Shown here: piece after piece, positions 51,059 to 61,825 of the stretch | Layout: every line of letters begins with the position of its first letter | Numbering within the stretch: position 1 is the stretch's first letter | Assembly (NCBI RefSeq): GCF_002159555.1 | Contig: NZ_NFIV01000008.1 | Coordinates: 1 to 64,000 of the forward strand | Reading direction: 5' to 3' | Source of the DNA: Muribaculum sp. An289 | GTDB taxonomy: Bacteria; Bacteroidota; Bacteroidia; Bacteroidales; UBA932 | DNA: 64,000 bases | Program-made: the position numbers and the translations under genes | The notes under the pieces: generated by a model | Told to the model about the DNA's origin: nothing | Database searches by the model: none | The model's input: only the letters and a program-made list of their open reading frames with translations

Positions 51059-53395
51059 TTATTCTGTTTTAAGGGCTTCTGTAGCGTTTTCCGAAACCGC
51101 CTTCATTGTCTGCCACAATACCGTGAGGACGGCCATCACCGCCGTAAAGATTCCCGCCGCGGCGAATATCCACCAGTGCAGACCTATCCTGTAACTGAAC
51201 TGTTCCAGCCAGCGCGACAGGAGCCAGTACGACACAGGCACGGCCGCTACAAATGCCACGCCGACTATGGCAAGGAACGACGACAGGATTCGCCAGAGCA
51301 TCTGCCTGCGGCTGCTGCCCATTATCTTGCGCAATGCTATACTCTTGCGTTCCTGCCGCACATAATAGGTCGATATGGCCAGAAGTCCGAGCGAGGAAAC
51401 TATTATCGCCAGGACGGTAAAGACCGAAACTACAATCAGCACCCTTTGCTGGTCCTTCATGAACATCCTGATTTCATCCTCGATATACGAGGCTTCAAGC
51501 TCCCTTTCAGGCAACACCCTGTTGTAAGCCTCGGAAATCTGTCTGTACGCATCATCCGGGTCTCCGGTAATCTTCACAAGGACATTCCAAGGAAAATTTC
51601 CTTCCGGAAGGTCGCCGTAATTCATTATCATCGCGGCAGACTGGTCGTAAAGCACCGGCCTGATTTTAAAATCATAATATATTCCGCCTATGTCATACCT
51701 GCGCGACCAGGTATCATCACCCACTGTAAAGTAGACAGTGTCTTCCCCTATGCCGAGTTCCTTGAAAGCATATTCGTTCAGCCACCATGCTTCAGTAGCA
51801 AGATGATTGTCCTGCTTGATTTGCAGGCCGAGGATATTGAAATAAGCGCTGTCGCCCTGGATCATCTGGAATGACACCATGCCTCCGTTATAGGACATGG
51901 TATTGTTATTTGAGCCGTAAAGCGGCGTACCGTAACCGAAGCCGACAGACTCGACACAGGAAAGTTTCAACAACTCGTCCCTGAAATTGTATATGGAACG
52001 GCTGTCGGAAAAATTGATTTCAGACCGCACATTGAGTATGTTTTCGGTATTGTATCCCAACGGAGCGTTAACCACGGCGCTGTACTGCAACTGCATTGTC
52101 AGCGCGACGGCCACCATCGCGATTGTAACGAAATTCTGCACGCCTATCATTATTTTTCCATAGACGGATTTCGTCTTTTTGCGGAAAGTGCCGCGCACTA
52201 TGTCGATTGCCCTGACATTCGAAATTGTCATCGCCGGAATGAAACCGGCAAGGAAACCGAGAACGAGTGTCATGGCCACGACAAGGGCTACCGATGAAAA
52301 CGAAACCGAGTCCCACACGGAAAAATCATATTCAATCAGCCTCGATGCGGCCGGCGAAAGCCATTGCGCGATGAACACCGCCAGCAGCATGGAAACGGCG
52401 CACAAGAACGTCGATTCCCGTATCATCGACAGGAACAGCACCCCGCGCCTGTCCCCGAGCAGGCTCCGCATCGCCATCTCCTTGGCCCTGAAACCGCTCT
52501 GGGCCGTAGTAAGATTGACATAGTTCAGCACCGCAAACAGCAGCAGGCAGGCGCACACGGCTATAAGCAGCATCACAAGAGAGCGGTTGCCGTTCTCAAG
52601 ACCGCTCCATTCCGTCTGGTTTTCATAGAAATACAACTCATCAAGCGGTATCAGTTCCACCTTCGTCGCCAGTCCGTTTTCGTATGTCCAGTATATCTCC
52701 TTGAAATATTCAAGCATGTCGTCTTTCTTGGAAAGTATGTCCATGCCCGGATAAACCATGATGAACGAAACGCATGAGCCCGCATTCTGCATGTCGGGAT
52801 TGTTGGCACCGTTGAAACGCTCCATCCATTCTCCCCTCATGAAGACATCCTTGTAAGGTATGACGGAACCGGAAATATCCTCCACGACCGCCACCACCGT
52901 AAATGCAAAATCCTCCCCGTATTTACGCAATGTGACAGTCCTTCCGACAGGATCGAGGCCCGGGAAGACCTTGCGGGCGAAACTCTCGCTGACGACGATG
53001 TTGTCTATTGAAAATTTGAAAGCCTCCTTGTCGCCTTGGGTAAATCCGAAAGAAAACATGTCGAAAAACGACGAATCCGCACAAGCCACGGAAGCCACGA
53101 ATTTGTTCCCGCCAACCATAAACTCCTCGTTCTCGCCGGAAGCGAACGCCGCAGAAGCCTCTATCTCGGGATAACGCTCCGCGACATACCTGTTCAGATA
53201 GTATGCGCTTATGATATCCTCCCCATCCCCTATGGCATAAATCCGCGAGGCGTTTTCCTGAAAGGAATCCACCGAAAACTGGTGTGCGGCATACGAAGCG
53301 AGCAGCAGCACGAAAGCCATCGAGACCGCCAGCCCGACTATGTTTATCGTGCTGTACAGTTTGTTTCGCCACAAAAATCTGAAAAAAGTCTTCAT
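51059..53395 (-). CDS. MacB/FtsX-type ABC permease, fourth of four
   Basis: A 778-residue permease. Two repeats of (TM, periplasmic MacB-like domain, three-TM FtsX domain) give eight TM helices: TM near 15-35, periplasmic about 40-255, FtsX helices about 275-400, TM near 415-440, periplasmic about 450-640, and FtsX helices to 770. The second FtsX domain carries the typical RKSIALRKIMGSS. I prefer ATG 53395 (MKTFFRFLWRNK), which aligns with the neighbouring paralog; ATG 53413 overlaps the upstream stop as TAATG. The first 66 bp region of homology with the upstream paralog is identical. The substrate is unknown. Confidence 0.87.
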   Translation of the reverse strand: MKTFFRFLWRNKLYSTINIVGLAVSMAFVLLLASYAAHQFSVDSFQENASRIYAIGDGEDIISAYYLNRYVAERYPEIEASAAFASGENEEFMVGGNKFVASVACADSSFFDMFSFGFTQGDKEAFKFSIDNIVVSESFARKVFPGLDPVGRTVTLRKYGEDFAFTVVAVVEDISGSVIPYKDVFMRGEWMERFNGANNPDMQNAGSCVSFIMVYPGMDILSKKDDMLEYFKEIYWTYENGLATKVELIPLDELYFYENQTEWSGLENGNRSLVMLLIAVCACLLLFAVLNYVNLTTAQSGFRAKEMAMRSLLGDRRGVLFLSMIRESTFLCAVSMLLAVFIAQWLSPAASRLIEYDFSVWDSVSFSSVALVVAMTLVLGFLAGFIPAMTISNVRAIDIVRGTFRKKTKSVYGKIMIGVQNFVTIAMVAVALTMQLQYSAVVNAPLGYNTENILNVRSEINFSDSRSIYNFRDELLKLSCVESVGFGYGTPLYGSNNNTMSYNGGMVSFQMIQGDSAYFNILGLQIKQDNHLATEAWWLNEYAFKELGIGEDTVYFTVGDDTWSRRYDIGGIYYDFKIRPVLYDQSAAMIMNYGDLPEGNFPWNVLVKITGDPDDAYRQISEAYNRVLPERELEASYIEDEIRMFMKDQQRVLIVVSVFTVLAIIVSSLGLLAISTYYVRQERKSIALRKIMGSSRRQMLWRILSSFLAIVGVAFVAAVPVSYWLLSRWLEQFSYRIGLHWWIFAAAGIFTAVMAVLTVLWQTMKAVSENATEALKTE

Positions 53396-53412
53396 ATTAT
53401 CAATATTTAACA

Positions 53413-55737
53413 TTATTCAGCCTTCAACACATCCGCCGGATTGGCCCGGGCCGCCCTCGTCACTTGCCACAGCACGGACAGCACCGTGATTGCGAGCGAC
53501 AGAAGCACCGCGACAACGAATATCCACGCTATGGAATCTATCCTGTACGCAAACTCTTGCAGGTATCTTCCTGCAAGAAAGACCGCCACGGGCACGGCTA
53601 CGATGTCCGCAATCAGTGTCATGACTATGTACAGCCGGATGTTCCTCATGATTTCGCCGCCGACCGTACTGCCGAACACCTTGTGCAGGGCGATGCCCTT
53701 CATGTTGCTGTCCGCATAGAAGATGCTTATCGCCACAAGGCCGGAGAGGGACAGGAGGATTGCTACCACCATGAACATCTCGACGAGCCTCATGTTGCGT
53801 TTCGTCCCTTCAAGGCTGTCCTCTAAATAATCAGTCATATAATCATTGCAATACGGCTCCAATACAAGTCCGCGGCACTCCCCGCAGAAATCGTTGTATG
53901 CCTCGGTTATCATGGCCCTGGCATCTTCATGATCGCCTACCGTCTTTATCGCGAAATCGAAATAATACATGCCCTCCGGTCCTGTTATGTGGATCCTGGC
54001 ATACTCGAATTTTTCCGAACGGCTGGCATCCGATATTATGAAATCCTCCACCACTCCGCCAAGATTCTCTACATCGTCGGCCATCACCTTGGCCGCGCTG
54101 CTGTTAAGCCAGACTGTTCCGGGAAGGGCATTCACATACTGTTCGACAATATTGAAGTCCAGCATGTTGAAAGTCGTGCTGTCGCATTGCATAAAACTCA
54201 CCATCACCACATTGCCGTCTTTGTCCTCGGCACCTATCATAGAGCCTATCATCCCCGGGAGCCCTGTGGTACGCCCTACGCTTTCCACACAAGGCAAAGC
54301 CTTCAGTCTTTCCTCGAAAACCCGGCCTTCATCTATCGAGAAATCAGTGGAAAGCCAGTAAACGTCCTCAAGATTGCAGCCGGCAGGACGGCCGAGCAGG
54401 TGGTTCATCTGCACTTCCATAGTCAGCGCCACGGCTATAAGGATTACCGAAAGTGCATTCTGCACCACGATGAACACTTTCGAAAACACCATCTTGCTCT
54501 TCATCCTCAACGCCCCGCGCACTATGTCTATCGGAGCGAAACGCGAGGCTATCACCGCCGGGATGATACCTGCCAGCACTGAAACAAAAGCGATTGCAAA
54601 AACATACGAAACTATGGCGGCCGGAGCGAACAGGTCTCCGACACCCAGCCCTGAAGTAACCGAATCAAGCGCCGGGTCGGATATCAGCCAACCCACGACA
54701 GGCACAAGGGCATAGGCCAGCACTAAGGCAAGCACGAAACACAAGGAAGTGAAAACGAATGACTCGGATATGTACTTGAACATTATATCCCGCGAAGTGG
54801 AGCCGAGAAGCCGGCGCGTAGCCATTTCCTTGGCGCGTTTTCCCGTCAGGGCGGTATTCAGGTTGATATAATTGAAAAGCGCGGACAATATCAGGGCAAG
54901 TCCCGCCAAAGCAAGAATCCGGATGATTTTCAGTTTTCCCGTATTCAGGAACTGGGCGCCCGGCCAGAAATAGAGTTTGTCTAAACGGACAAGGCACGGA
55001 CGGTAACTTTCCCACACATCCTCGGAAGGCAGCCGCTCTTTGAAGGTATCCTTGAAAATCTCTTCCACCTTGCTTTCCAAGGACTGATAATCGGTATCGG
55101 GATAAACCTCTATGAAAGTCACGATATCTCCGAAAGACAGGAAAGGATTGGAGATGTATTGCCCGTTGAAATCCGTATTGGCGACATTGGCGATAACATC
55201 CGCATACGGGACAATGTCCTTGCCGAAATCCTCGGTCACGCCGGCTATCACATACTGATTGCCATCAATGACGATCTGCCGGCCTATAAGGTCGCCGTAC
55301 CCTCCTCCCAGTTTTCCGGCAAAACTTTCGGAGACAATCACCGACGAAAGGTCTTTGAAATCATCCTTGCCGCCTGCAAGGAACCTGACATGGAACATGT
55401 CGAAGAAGCCGCTGTCGGTTTCCATGACTGCCGTGTTGTATTTCATCCCGTCCCACTCTGTGATGAAGCCGTCCACGGAAGTGGACAATTGCACGACAGA
55501 GACGGCATCGGGCAGAGAACTTCTGAGCACATCCGCCATCCCGTAACACATGAGAGTGCTGCCATGGACTCCCACGGCATAAATCCGCTCATGGTCGGGA
55601 TTGGAACGGGCTATCCTGAACTGCCCCGCCGCGTATGTGAAGATGATTATCGAAAAGGCAAGCGAGACCGCCAGCCCGACTATGTTTATCGTGCTGTACA
55701 GTTTGTTTCGCCACAAAAATCTGAAAAACGTCCTCAT
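53413..55737 (-). CDS. MacB/FtsX-type ABC permease, third of four
   Basis: A 774-residue permease with the same eight-TM duplicated layout. It opens MRTFFRFLWRNKLYSTINIV, nearly identical to the next gene downstream, then diverges strongly in the periplasmic domains. The FtsX motifs are TGKRAKEMATRRLLGST near 305 and NMKGIALHKVFGST near 690. The C-terminus ANPADVLKAE is the usual permease end. The stop codon overlaps a possible start of the next gene by 1 bp. It is part of the single-ATPase operon. The substrate is unknown. Confidence 0.87.
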   Translation of the reverse strand: MRTFFRFLWRNKLYSTINIVGLAVSLAFSIIIFTYAAGQFRIARSNPDHERIYAVGVHGSTLMCYGMADVLRSSLPDAVSVVQLSTSVDGFITEWDGMKYNTAVMETDSGFFDMFHVRFLAGGKDDFKDLSSVIVSESFAGKLGGGYGDLIGRQIVIDGNQYVIAGVTEDFGKDIVPYADVIANVANTDFNGQYISNPFLSFGDIVTFIEVYPDTDYQSLESKVEEIFKDTFKERLPSEDVWESYRPCLVRLDKLYFWPGAQFLNTGKLKIIRILALAGLALILSALFNYINLNTALTGKRAKEMATRRLLGSTSRDIMFKYISESFVFTSLCFVLALVLAYALVPVVGWLISDPALDSVTSGLGVGDLFAPAAIVSYVFAIAFVSVLAGIIPAVIASRFAPIDIVRGALRMKSKMVFSKVFIVVQNALSVILIAVALTMEVQMNHLLGRPAGCNLEDVYWLSTDFSIDEGRVFEERLKALPCVESVGRTTGLPGMIGSMIGAEDKDGNVVMVSFMQCDSTTFNMLDFNIVEQYVNALPGTVWLNSSAAKVMADDVENLGGVVEDFIISDASRSEKFEYARIHITGPEGMYYFDFAIKTVGDHEDARAMITEAYNDFCGECRGLVLEPYCNDYMTDYLEDSLEGTKRNMRLVEMFMVVAILLSLSGLVAISIFYADSNMKGIALHKVFGSTVGGEIMRNIRLYIVMTLIADIVAVPVAVFLAGRYLQEFAYRIDSIAWIFVVAVLLSLAITVLSVLWQVTRAARANPADVLKAE

Positions 55738-55760
55738 GACCTATTCGTTTTTAACATAAC

Positions 55761-58127
55761 CTACTCGTTTTTGATGGAGTCCACTGGATTTTTCGACACC
55801 GCCCTGTAACTCTGCAAAGTAACTACTCCTGCCGTGATTGCAAGCAGTGCAGCATACGCGACTATGAATATCCATACATGCACAGTGCTCTGGTATGTGA
55901 AACCTTCGACCCATTTGCGTGCTATGAACCAAGCCGAAGGGGCTGCCACGATGAAACATACCGTACAGATTATCAGATAATACCTGTTTATCATCCTCAG
56001 CACTTCGCCGACCGTCGCCCCGTGTACGCGCCTGAGTGCAATCTCCTTGCGGCGGAACTGGGTCTCGAAATATACAAGGCCGAGGATGCCTATGACACAG
56101 ATAAGCAACGAAAGCACCGATGCTATGGTAATCAGTTTGTTCAGATTGGTTTCCTTCTGATACAGATTGCCAATCGCCTCATCGAGAAAACGCACGTTCA
56201 CATTATCCGCCGTCATCTGAGGATTGAACTCGCTGACGGACTGCCGGATATAATCCATAGTCCCGGCCACGTCTTCGGGAGAGATTCTCGCATACGCCCA
56301 TGTCAGAGGCCACCACGGCTCGCTTCCGAAAACATAGAGGGCTATAGGCGACACCCCGTACTGCAAAGGCTTGAAATTGAAATCCTTGACCACGCCCACT
56401 ATGTCAGCCGGCTCTGCCGCGTGTCCCGACAGTTTTGTGTCTAATTTCAAGAAAGGATAAACCTCCATTGTAGCCTCGTTCATTATGAAAGTCCCGTTGG
56501 ATTTCATCTCGTCCGACGGCATGAAATCCCTGCCCTGCACCACTTCCATGCCGAAGAAGTCTATGAAGTCGGCATCCACCGGAAGGCAGTCTATATTCAC
56601 GCTTTCGCCGTCATACATCCTGCCCCAGCCCATTTTTCCATTGGAAACCAGTTCATTTCCTGCAAAAGTAACATCGAGGACATGAGGGTTTTCCTTCAGA
56701 TGCGCCTCGAAAGCCTGCCTGCGCTCCCCGACAGAGTTCCCGACATAGAAAGTCACTATCTGCTCACGGTCGAAGCCCATGTCGAAACTGTTCATGTAAC
56801 GCCTCTGGCAGTAAATGAACAGAGTCATGATTATCAGGATGAAAGAGACTACATACTGGAAACCGACTATGATGCTCCTGAGCGAACGCCCCTTGGCCGA
56901 AAGTGAAAACGAACCTTTAAGCACCATTGCAGGAGGGAACGATGTACTGTAACTTGCGGAAAATATGCCGGCAAGCGCGACCATGACCAATGAGACAGCC
57001 GCGCCCGCACCTGTCAGGGCGAGGTTGTCGGCAGGATCGAGAGAGCCGCTTATCATCGAAGCCACCAAAGTTCCCGACAAAGCCCTCATCACTATCACAC
57101 TGAGAATGAAGGCCGCAACCGCTATCAGCAGGGACTCGCCCACCTGACGGCCTATCAGACGGCCGCGGGTAGCACCCAACACCCTGCGCGTATTGATGCC
57201 CTTTATCATGAACGGCACCGAAGCCATCGAGAAATTGATGAAATTGATGATGGCCACTATGATGATGAGCAGCGAAACGGTAAAACAGGTTATCGTGGTA
57301 AAACGGTTGCCCTTTCCCATGTTGTCGTACTCGACATCGGTCGAATAATAGGCATCGTGCAGATTGACAAGCCTCAAGGACGACATGTATTCAGACATCT
57401 CTTCCTCCGTCCAGCTTTCAGCATCATAGTAGGACATCAAAGTCTGAAGCATGGCGGCGGCAACATCGTCAGCCGCCTGCGGAGTGCGCAACTTTACATA
57501 AAATGACTGGTTCCATTCACTCCAGTCGTCAAGCTGACTGCCGCCTATATTTCCGAAAATCCCGCAATCTACGCTCGAATTTTCAGGAAAATCCTTATAA
57601 ACCGCCGCCACCGTATATGGCTCGGGCCCATTATCAAGATATAAGGTCTTGCCGATGGCGTTCTCATCGCCGAACAACAATTTTGCCGTGGACTCGGATA
57701 TTATGACCGTAAACGGCTCGAATTTCGAGGTATCTCCAACGACGAAATCGAAAGGGAAAACATTCAACAGGGATTTTTCAATTATCCCGTATCCGACCTT
57801 GTATTCGCTTTGCCTCCCGTCATCCTCAAGGGCCACCGCCACATTCCATCCTTTTGTGTAATTGTAACAGCCCCCGGCCTCTATCTCCGGCGAAGCCGAC
57901 TTCATTGCTTCTATCATCGGGCGGGACAACACAGTAGAGTAACCGACTCTGCTCATGAACTTGTTTTCCACCCTGAAAATCCGCTCCGCATCCTCATAAT
58001 TCCTGTCGTAGCCATAATCATACACGACCTGCACCATGATTACAAGGAAGGCCGAAAAAGCCAGCGCAAGGCCGACAAAATTCAGTATCGCCGAAAACAG
58101 CCTGTGATTGAAAAACCTGAAATTCAT
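55761..58127 (-). CDS. MacB/FtsX-type ABC permease, second of four
   Basis: A 788-residue permease with TM near 10-35, a periplasmic MacB-like domain, FtsX helices about 280-410, a second periplasmic domain and a final FtsX block carrying RRKEIALRRVHGAT near 690. It ends SKNPVDSIKNE. The N-terminus MNFRFFNHRLFSAILNFVG is distinct from the third and fourth permeases. It lies 30 bp after the first permease and 23 bp before the third. Confidence 0.87.
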   Translation of the reverse strand: MNFRFFNHRLFSAILNFVGLALAFSAFLVIMVQVVYDYGYDRNYEDAERIFRVENKFMSRVGYSTVLSRPMIEAMKSASPEIEAGGCYNYTKGWNVAVALEDDGRQSEYKVGYGIIEKSLLNVFPFDFVVGDTSKFEPFTVIISESTAKLLFGDENAIGKTLYLDNGPEPYTVAAVYKDFPENSSVDCGIFGNIGGSQLDDWSEWNQSFYVKLRTPQAADDVAAAMLQTLMSYYDAESWTEEEMSEYMSSLRLVNLHDAYYSTDVEYDNMGKGNRFTTITCFTVSLLIIIVAIINFINFSMASVPFMIKGINTRRVLGATRGRLIGRQVGESLLIAVAAFILSVIVMRALSGTLVASMISGSLDPADNLALTGAGAAVSLVMVALAGIFSASYSTSFPPAMVLKGSFSLSAKGRSLRSIIVGFQYVVSFILIIMTLFIYCQRRYMNSFDMGFDREQIVTFYVGNSVGERRQAFEAHLKENPHVLDVTFAGNELVSNGKMGWGRMYDGESVNIDCLPVDADFIDFFGMEVVQGRDFMPSDEMKSNGTFIMNEATMEVYPFLKLDTKLSGHAAEPADIVGVVKDFNFKPLQYGVSPIALYVFGSEPWWPLTWAYARISPEDVAGTMDYIRQSVSEFNPQMTADNVNVRFLDEAIGNLYQKETNLNKLITIASVLSLLICVIGILGLVYFETQFRRKEIALRRVHGATVGEVLRMINRYYLIICTVCFIVAAPSAWFIARKWVEGFTYQSTVHVWIFIVAYAALLAITAGVVTLQSYRAVSKNPVDSIKNE

Positions 58128-58157
58128 ATCCTTATTATATTTTTATTTTCCTTAAAA

Positions 58158-60509
58158 CTATTCTTTCCTCAGGGCATCCACCGGATTGGCGGTCACCGCC
58201 CTGTAAGTCTGCAACCAGCAGACGGCAGCGACAATCAGCAAGACGGCAATCATCGGATATATCACGTGCTGCACACCGAGCCTTATAGGGTTCATCACCA
58301 TGGTTAGCAACATCTTTTCCAACGGGAACACCACACAGGCCCCCACAAGCACCGCCGGCCCTGCGAGTTTCATGATTTTCACGATGAACAGCGATTGCAG
58401 GCTGCCTTCCGAAGCCCCATAAACCTTGCGTATTGCCAGTTCCCCACGGCGGCGGTTGCTCTCATCGCTCACATAGCCTATAAGCCCGGCAAGGGTTATC
58501 AGAAGCAGTATCAGCACACCGGCCAAAGCGGTATTGCGATACCTCAACACCGGCATATAAGAGTCCCGGACCGCCATCGGAAGCACATGGACGGCATTGT
58601 CCTTGTCCGGATATACCCCGTCGACAACATCCTTGATTGCGGCAAGGTTTTCAGGCGTGATTTCCGTAACCTTGATATTGATGATTTCCGTAGGGTTGGG
58701 ATAATAAGTCACAATCTGCCCGCGTCTGTCCTGCCAGAGTCCGTTGCCCACGGTGATGTGCCTGAAGACCCCGGTTATCCTGCAAGTCCCGTGTTCCGAA
58801 ATATTTACGGTACGGCCGAGTATGTCCTCCCATCCGGTAATCCGCCTTATCTGTTCCGCAAGGTTTTCATCCACCATCACATCTTCCGGGACGGATGCCG
58901 ATGCGGAAAAATCCTCACCCTCCAATATGTCCACGCCCATTATCCCGAACCAGCCGGAAGTGGCATAATACAAATCCGAAATGTTGATTATAGCATCCTC
59001 ATGTCCCGGTATGGTTATATTGTTCCCGTAGCCCATGTTCAAAGGTACAGGCCCTCCGGCTACAGCCTCCACACAGGTAAGACTGCCGAGTTCCGACATC
59101 AGGACGGCCGAACGCCCCTGTCCGTAACTGTCCCCGAAAGGCATCTGCACATATACTATGTCCTCGGTATCGTAACCTAAATCCTCTTTGTTGAGATGCC
59201 TGTATTGCAAGGTTATAACTATCAGCAGCGACATCACGGCAGCCATCAGCACGAACTCGAAGAAAAGTATCGCCTGCTTCCACACCGCCTTCTGCTCCTT
59301 CACCATGCGGAAAGCCATGTTGAGCGGCACATTGGCATACATCATCCCCGGTATCACGCTGCAAAGCAGTATCACCCCCAACACTACCGCCACCAGGACC
59401 GCGATGGTCGAAGGCTCCGCCATGGAGCTTACCGGCAGCGACATCAGTGCCTCTATCTGCGGCATGAAGGAAAACACGAGCAGGGCGCCGAGCAGCAGGG
59501 ACACGATTATGTCCGCCGACACCTCTTTCATCATCAGCGATACTATGTTGCCTTTCCCGGCACCGAAACATTTGCGCATCGCCATGCCCTTGGAACGGTC
59601 TATATAGGAGGAAATCATCACGAGGATGTAGTTCAGAGTACCGACAAGCACCAAAACTATCCCCAAAAGCAATATCACGAGCCTTGTGGAACGAAGCGAA
59701 CTGTCTGAAAGGTGCAGGTCCTTCAAAGGGGTCACGGCGTATGTAAAGTCGATGCCTGCATCAAGCAGTTCCTGATATTCCGGAATCCTTTTCTCCAAAG
59801 ACAATATCAACTCGTTCAGCTCATCGGGAGAAGCCCCGTCACGGAGCTTCACGACACCCATGTAACGGTCATTGCCAAGAAGGTTCATGGAGCCGTCCCA
59901 CATTATCAATGAAATTGACGGCAGGGAAATCATGATATCGAAACGCGCCGAAGTGGTAAGAGGAAAATCCTCATATATTCCCTTGACAGTAAATTTCAAG
60001 TCGGGCATTTCGTCCCACCAGATCTGTTTTCCCACCAAATCTCCTCCCGCCCTTTCGTTGAAGGAGCGACTGACCATCGCGCTGCCGATCTCGGTCAGAA
60101 TCTGCTTCGGGTCGCCGGCCAATATGTCCGTATCGAAAACATCGAACCAGTATTCATCCGACAAGGCCGCCTCGGAAACCTCTATCGGCTCTTCCCGCCC
60201 TTCCGCAAAGACCTTGATGCCGCTTCCCCAGCCTGTCAGGGTCAGGCGCGAAGCCACCTCCACATCGGGAGAATAGGACTTGAGCATCGGGGCGACACCT
60301 CCGGACACATTTGAGACAAGGCTCGGTTCCTCGCCCTCGCCTTCCGTGTATTTGGATACGATGGCATATACCCTGTCCGAATCGGTCATCCATCTGTCGT
60401 ACCGACCGTCCAGCCAGAACTTTGCAAGCAGTACCAGCCCGGCAGTGAGCCCGATTGTCAGGGATACGATTTTGACGGTCTTTTTGAATATTTTATTGCC
60501 TGTAATCAT
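58158..60509 (-). CDS. MacB/FtsX-type ABC permease, first of four
   Basis: A 783-residue permease with the duplicated MacB/FtsX layout. It has an N-terminal TM at about 12-30 and FtsX helices about 275-400, including RSKGMAMRKCFGAG. A second periplasmic domain follows, then a final FtsX block carrying RRRGELAIRKVYGAS near 685. It ends TANPVDALRKE. It is the most divergent of the four at the N-terminus. It follows the adaptor gene by 40 bp. Confidence 0.87.
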   Translation of the reverse strand: MITGNKIFKKTVKIVSLTIGLTAGLVLLAKFWLDGRYDRWMTDSDRVYAIVSKYTEGEGEEPSLVSNVSGGVAPMLKSYSPDVEVASRLTLTGWGSGIKVFAEGREEPIEVSEAALSDEYWFDVFDTDILAGDPKQILTEIGSAMVSRSFNERAGGDLVGKQIWWDEMPDLKFTVKGIYEDFPLTTSARFDIMISLPSISLIMWDGSMNLLGNDRYMGVVKLRDGASPDELNELILSLEKRIPEYQELLDAGIDFTYAVTPLKDLHLSDSSLRSTRLVILLLGIVLVLVGTLNYILVMISSYIDRSKGMAMRKCFGAGKGNIVSLMMKEVSADIIVSLLLGALLVFSFMPQIEALMSLPVSSMAEPSTIAVLVAVVLGVILLCSVIPGMMYANVPLNMAFRMVKEQKAVWKQAILFFEFVLMAAVMSLLIVITLQYRHLNKEDLGYDTEDIVYVQMPFGDSYGQGRSAVLMSELGSLTCVEAVAGGPVPLNMGYGNNITIPGHEDAIINISDLYYATSGWFGIMGVDILEGEDFSASASVPEDVMVDENLAEQIRRITGWEDILGRTVNISEHGTCRITGVFRHITVGNGLWQDRRGQIVTYYPNPTEIINIKVTEITPENLAAIKDVVDGVYPDKDNAVHVLPMAVRDSYMPVLRYRNTALAGVLILLLITLAGLIGYVSDESNRRRGELAIRKVYGASEGSLQSLFIVKIMKLAGPAVLVGACVVFPLEKMLLTMVMNPIRLGVQHVIYPMIAVLLIVAAVCWLQTYRAVTANPVDALRKE

Positions 60510-60549
60510 AGGTTTTCAGTCAATTTTTCAATTTGGAAAATTTTCATTC

Positions 60550-61806
60550 TTAAAAAATCAGCCTCTCGGCATCGCCGAAGGAGTCATAACCCGAAACCAC
60601 CACCTTTTCACCAGGTTCAAGCCCTTCGAGCACCTCATAATACTGAGGGTTCTGACGGCCTATCCTGATTTCGCGGCGTACCGCCTGGGTGCCGTCCTCG
60701 GTCAGGACATAAATCCACGCACCGCCGGTTTTCTGGAAAAACGTGCCTTTGGAAATGATTATGGCCTCCTCGGGCTGGCCGAGTTCGAGATTGAGATAAT
60801 AGGTCTGGCCTGTACGGATGTTGTCGGGCCGCTCGCCAACCAATTTGAAGTCCGCCTGGAATTTTCCTTCACGTACCTCGGGATATACCTTGCGCACCTG
60901 CGCGTTATAAGTCACTCCCTGACGCTCGAATGTAGCGCTCAGGCCGTTTATCACGCGGTCGATATAGTGTTCGTCTATCTGGGCGACTATCTTGTAATTC
61001 GAAAGGTCGTTTATCTGGCCTATCTTCTCGCCCGTGCCCACTGACTGGCCGAGCACAAGGTCGAGAAGCCCGAGTTCGCCGTCGATGTTGGCCTTGATGT
61101 TGAGGTTGTCTATCCTCTGGCGGATGAGTTCCATGTTACGCCGCATGCTTTCAAGGGAGTTTTCCAACTGTTCTATTTCGACAGAACGGTAAAGCGAATC
61201 CTGCACCTGCCTTTCCTCTATAAGGGTCTTCTGTGAAAGCGAGAGTTCGTAGTCCTCTTTGGATTTAAGCCATTCTTCATGGGATATCAGACCTTCCTTG
61301 TAAAGTTTGTCGTTCTGCTCGAAAAGCCTCCTGTTGCGGTTCACCTGCATAGAGAACTCGTTGCGCTCGCGCTGGAGTTCGAGTTTCTGCTGTTCCATGG
61401 AAATCATGGTGTTGCGGAGTATGTTTTCTTTCTCGGCCAACTGTGCTTCGCTGTCAAGTATCGAAAGCGTGAGGTTGTTGTTGCTCAGGACTGCTATCAC
61501 ATCCCCGCGTTTCACTTGACTGCCTTCCTCAAGCCTTATTTCCTCCACTATGCCACCTTCGAGCGGTGTAACCTGGATAGTAGTAATAGGCTGGACCTGC
61601 CCGTTCAGGCGGATATAGTCGTGGAACTGGTCCTGCCTGACCTCGACTATGTTAAGCATGTCCTTGTCCGCCCTGTACGCTGAACTGTTGTCCCTGAATA
61701 TCAGCCACAGTACGAATACAAGGAACAGTGCCCCTGCGAAGTAAGGTATGTTTTTCTTCCTGAAAACGGCCTTCAGGCCTTTCTTTTTCTCTAACTCGCG
61801 ATCCAT
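60550..61806 (-). CDS. HlyD/MacA-type periplasmic adaptor
   Basis: A 418-residue membrane fusion protein. A short cytoplasmic tail (1-18) is followed by one TM helix (about 21-40). The lipoyl/barrel-sandwich halves are near 75-115 and 240-265 and flank a long coiled-coil hairpin (about 118-235). Beta-barrel and membrane-proximal domains follow to about 415. It should bridge the FtsX permeases and the TolC-like channel, forming a tripartite efflux or secretion system. It starts 19 bp after tolC and precedes the first permease by 40 bp. Confidence 0.92.
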   Translation of the reverse strand: MDRELEKKKGLKAVFRKKNIPYFAGALFLVFVLWLIFRDNSSAYRADKDMLNIVEVRQDQFHDYIRLNGQVQPITTIQVTPLEGGIVEEIRLEEGSQVKRGDVIAVLSNNNLTLSILDSEAQLAEKENILRNTMISMEQQKLELQRERNEFSMQVNRNRRLFEQNDKLYKEGLISHEEWLKSKEDYELSLSQKTLIEERQVQDSLYRSVEIEQLENSLESMRRNMELIRQRIDNLNIKANIDGELGLLDLVLGQSVGTGEKIGQINDLSNYKIVAQIDEHYIDRVINGLSATFERQGVTYNAQVRKVYPEVREGKFQADFKLVGERPDNIRTGQTYYLNLELGQPEEAIIISKGTFFQKTGGAWIYVLTEDGTQAVRREIRIGRQNPQYYEVLEGLEPGEKVVVSGYDSFGDAERLIF

Positions 61807-61825
61807 ATTATTTTTTACTTTAATA

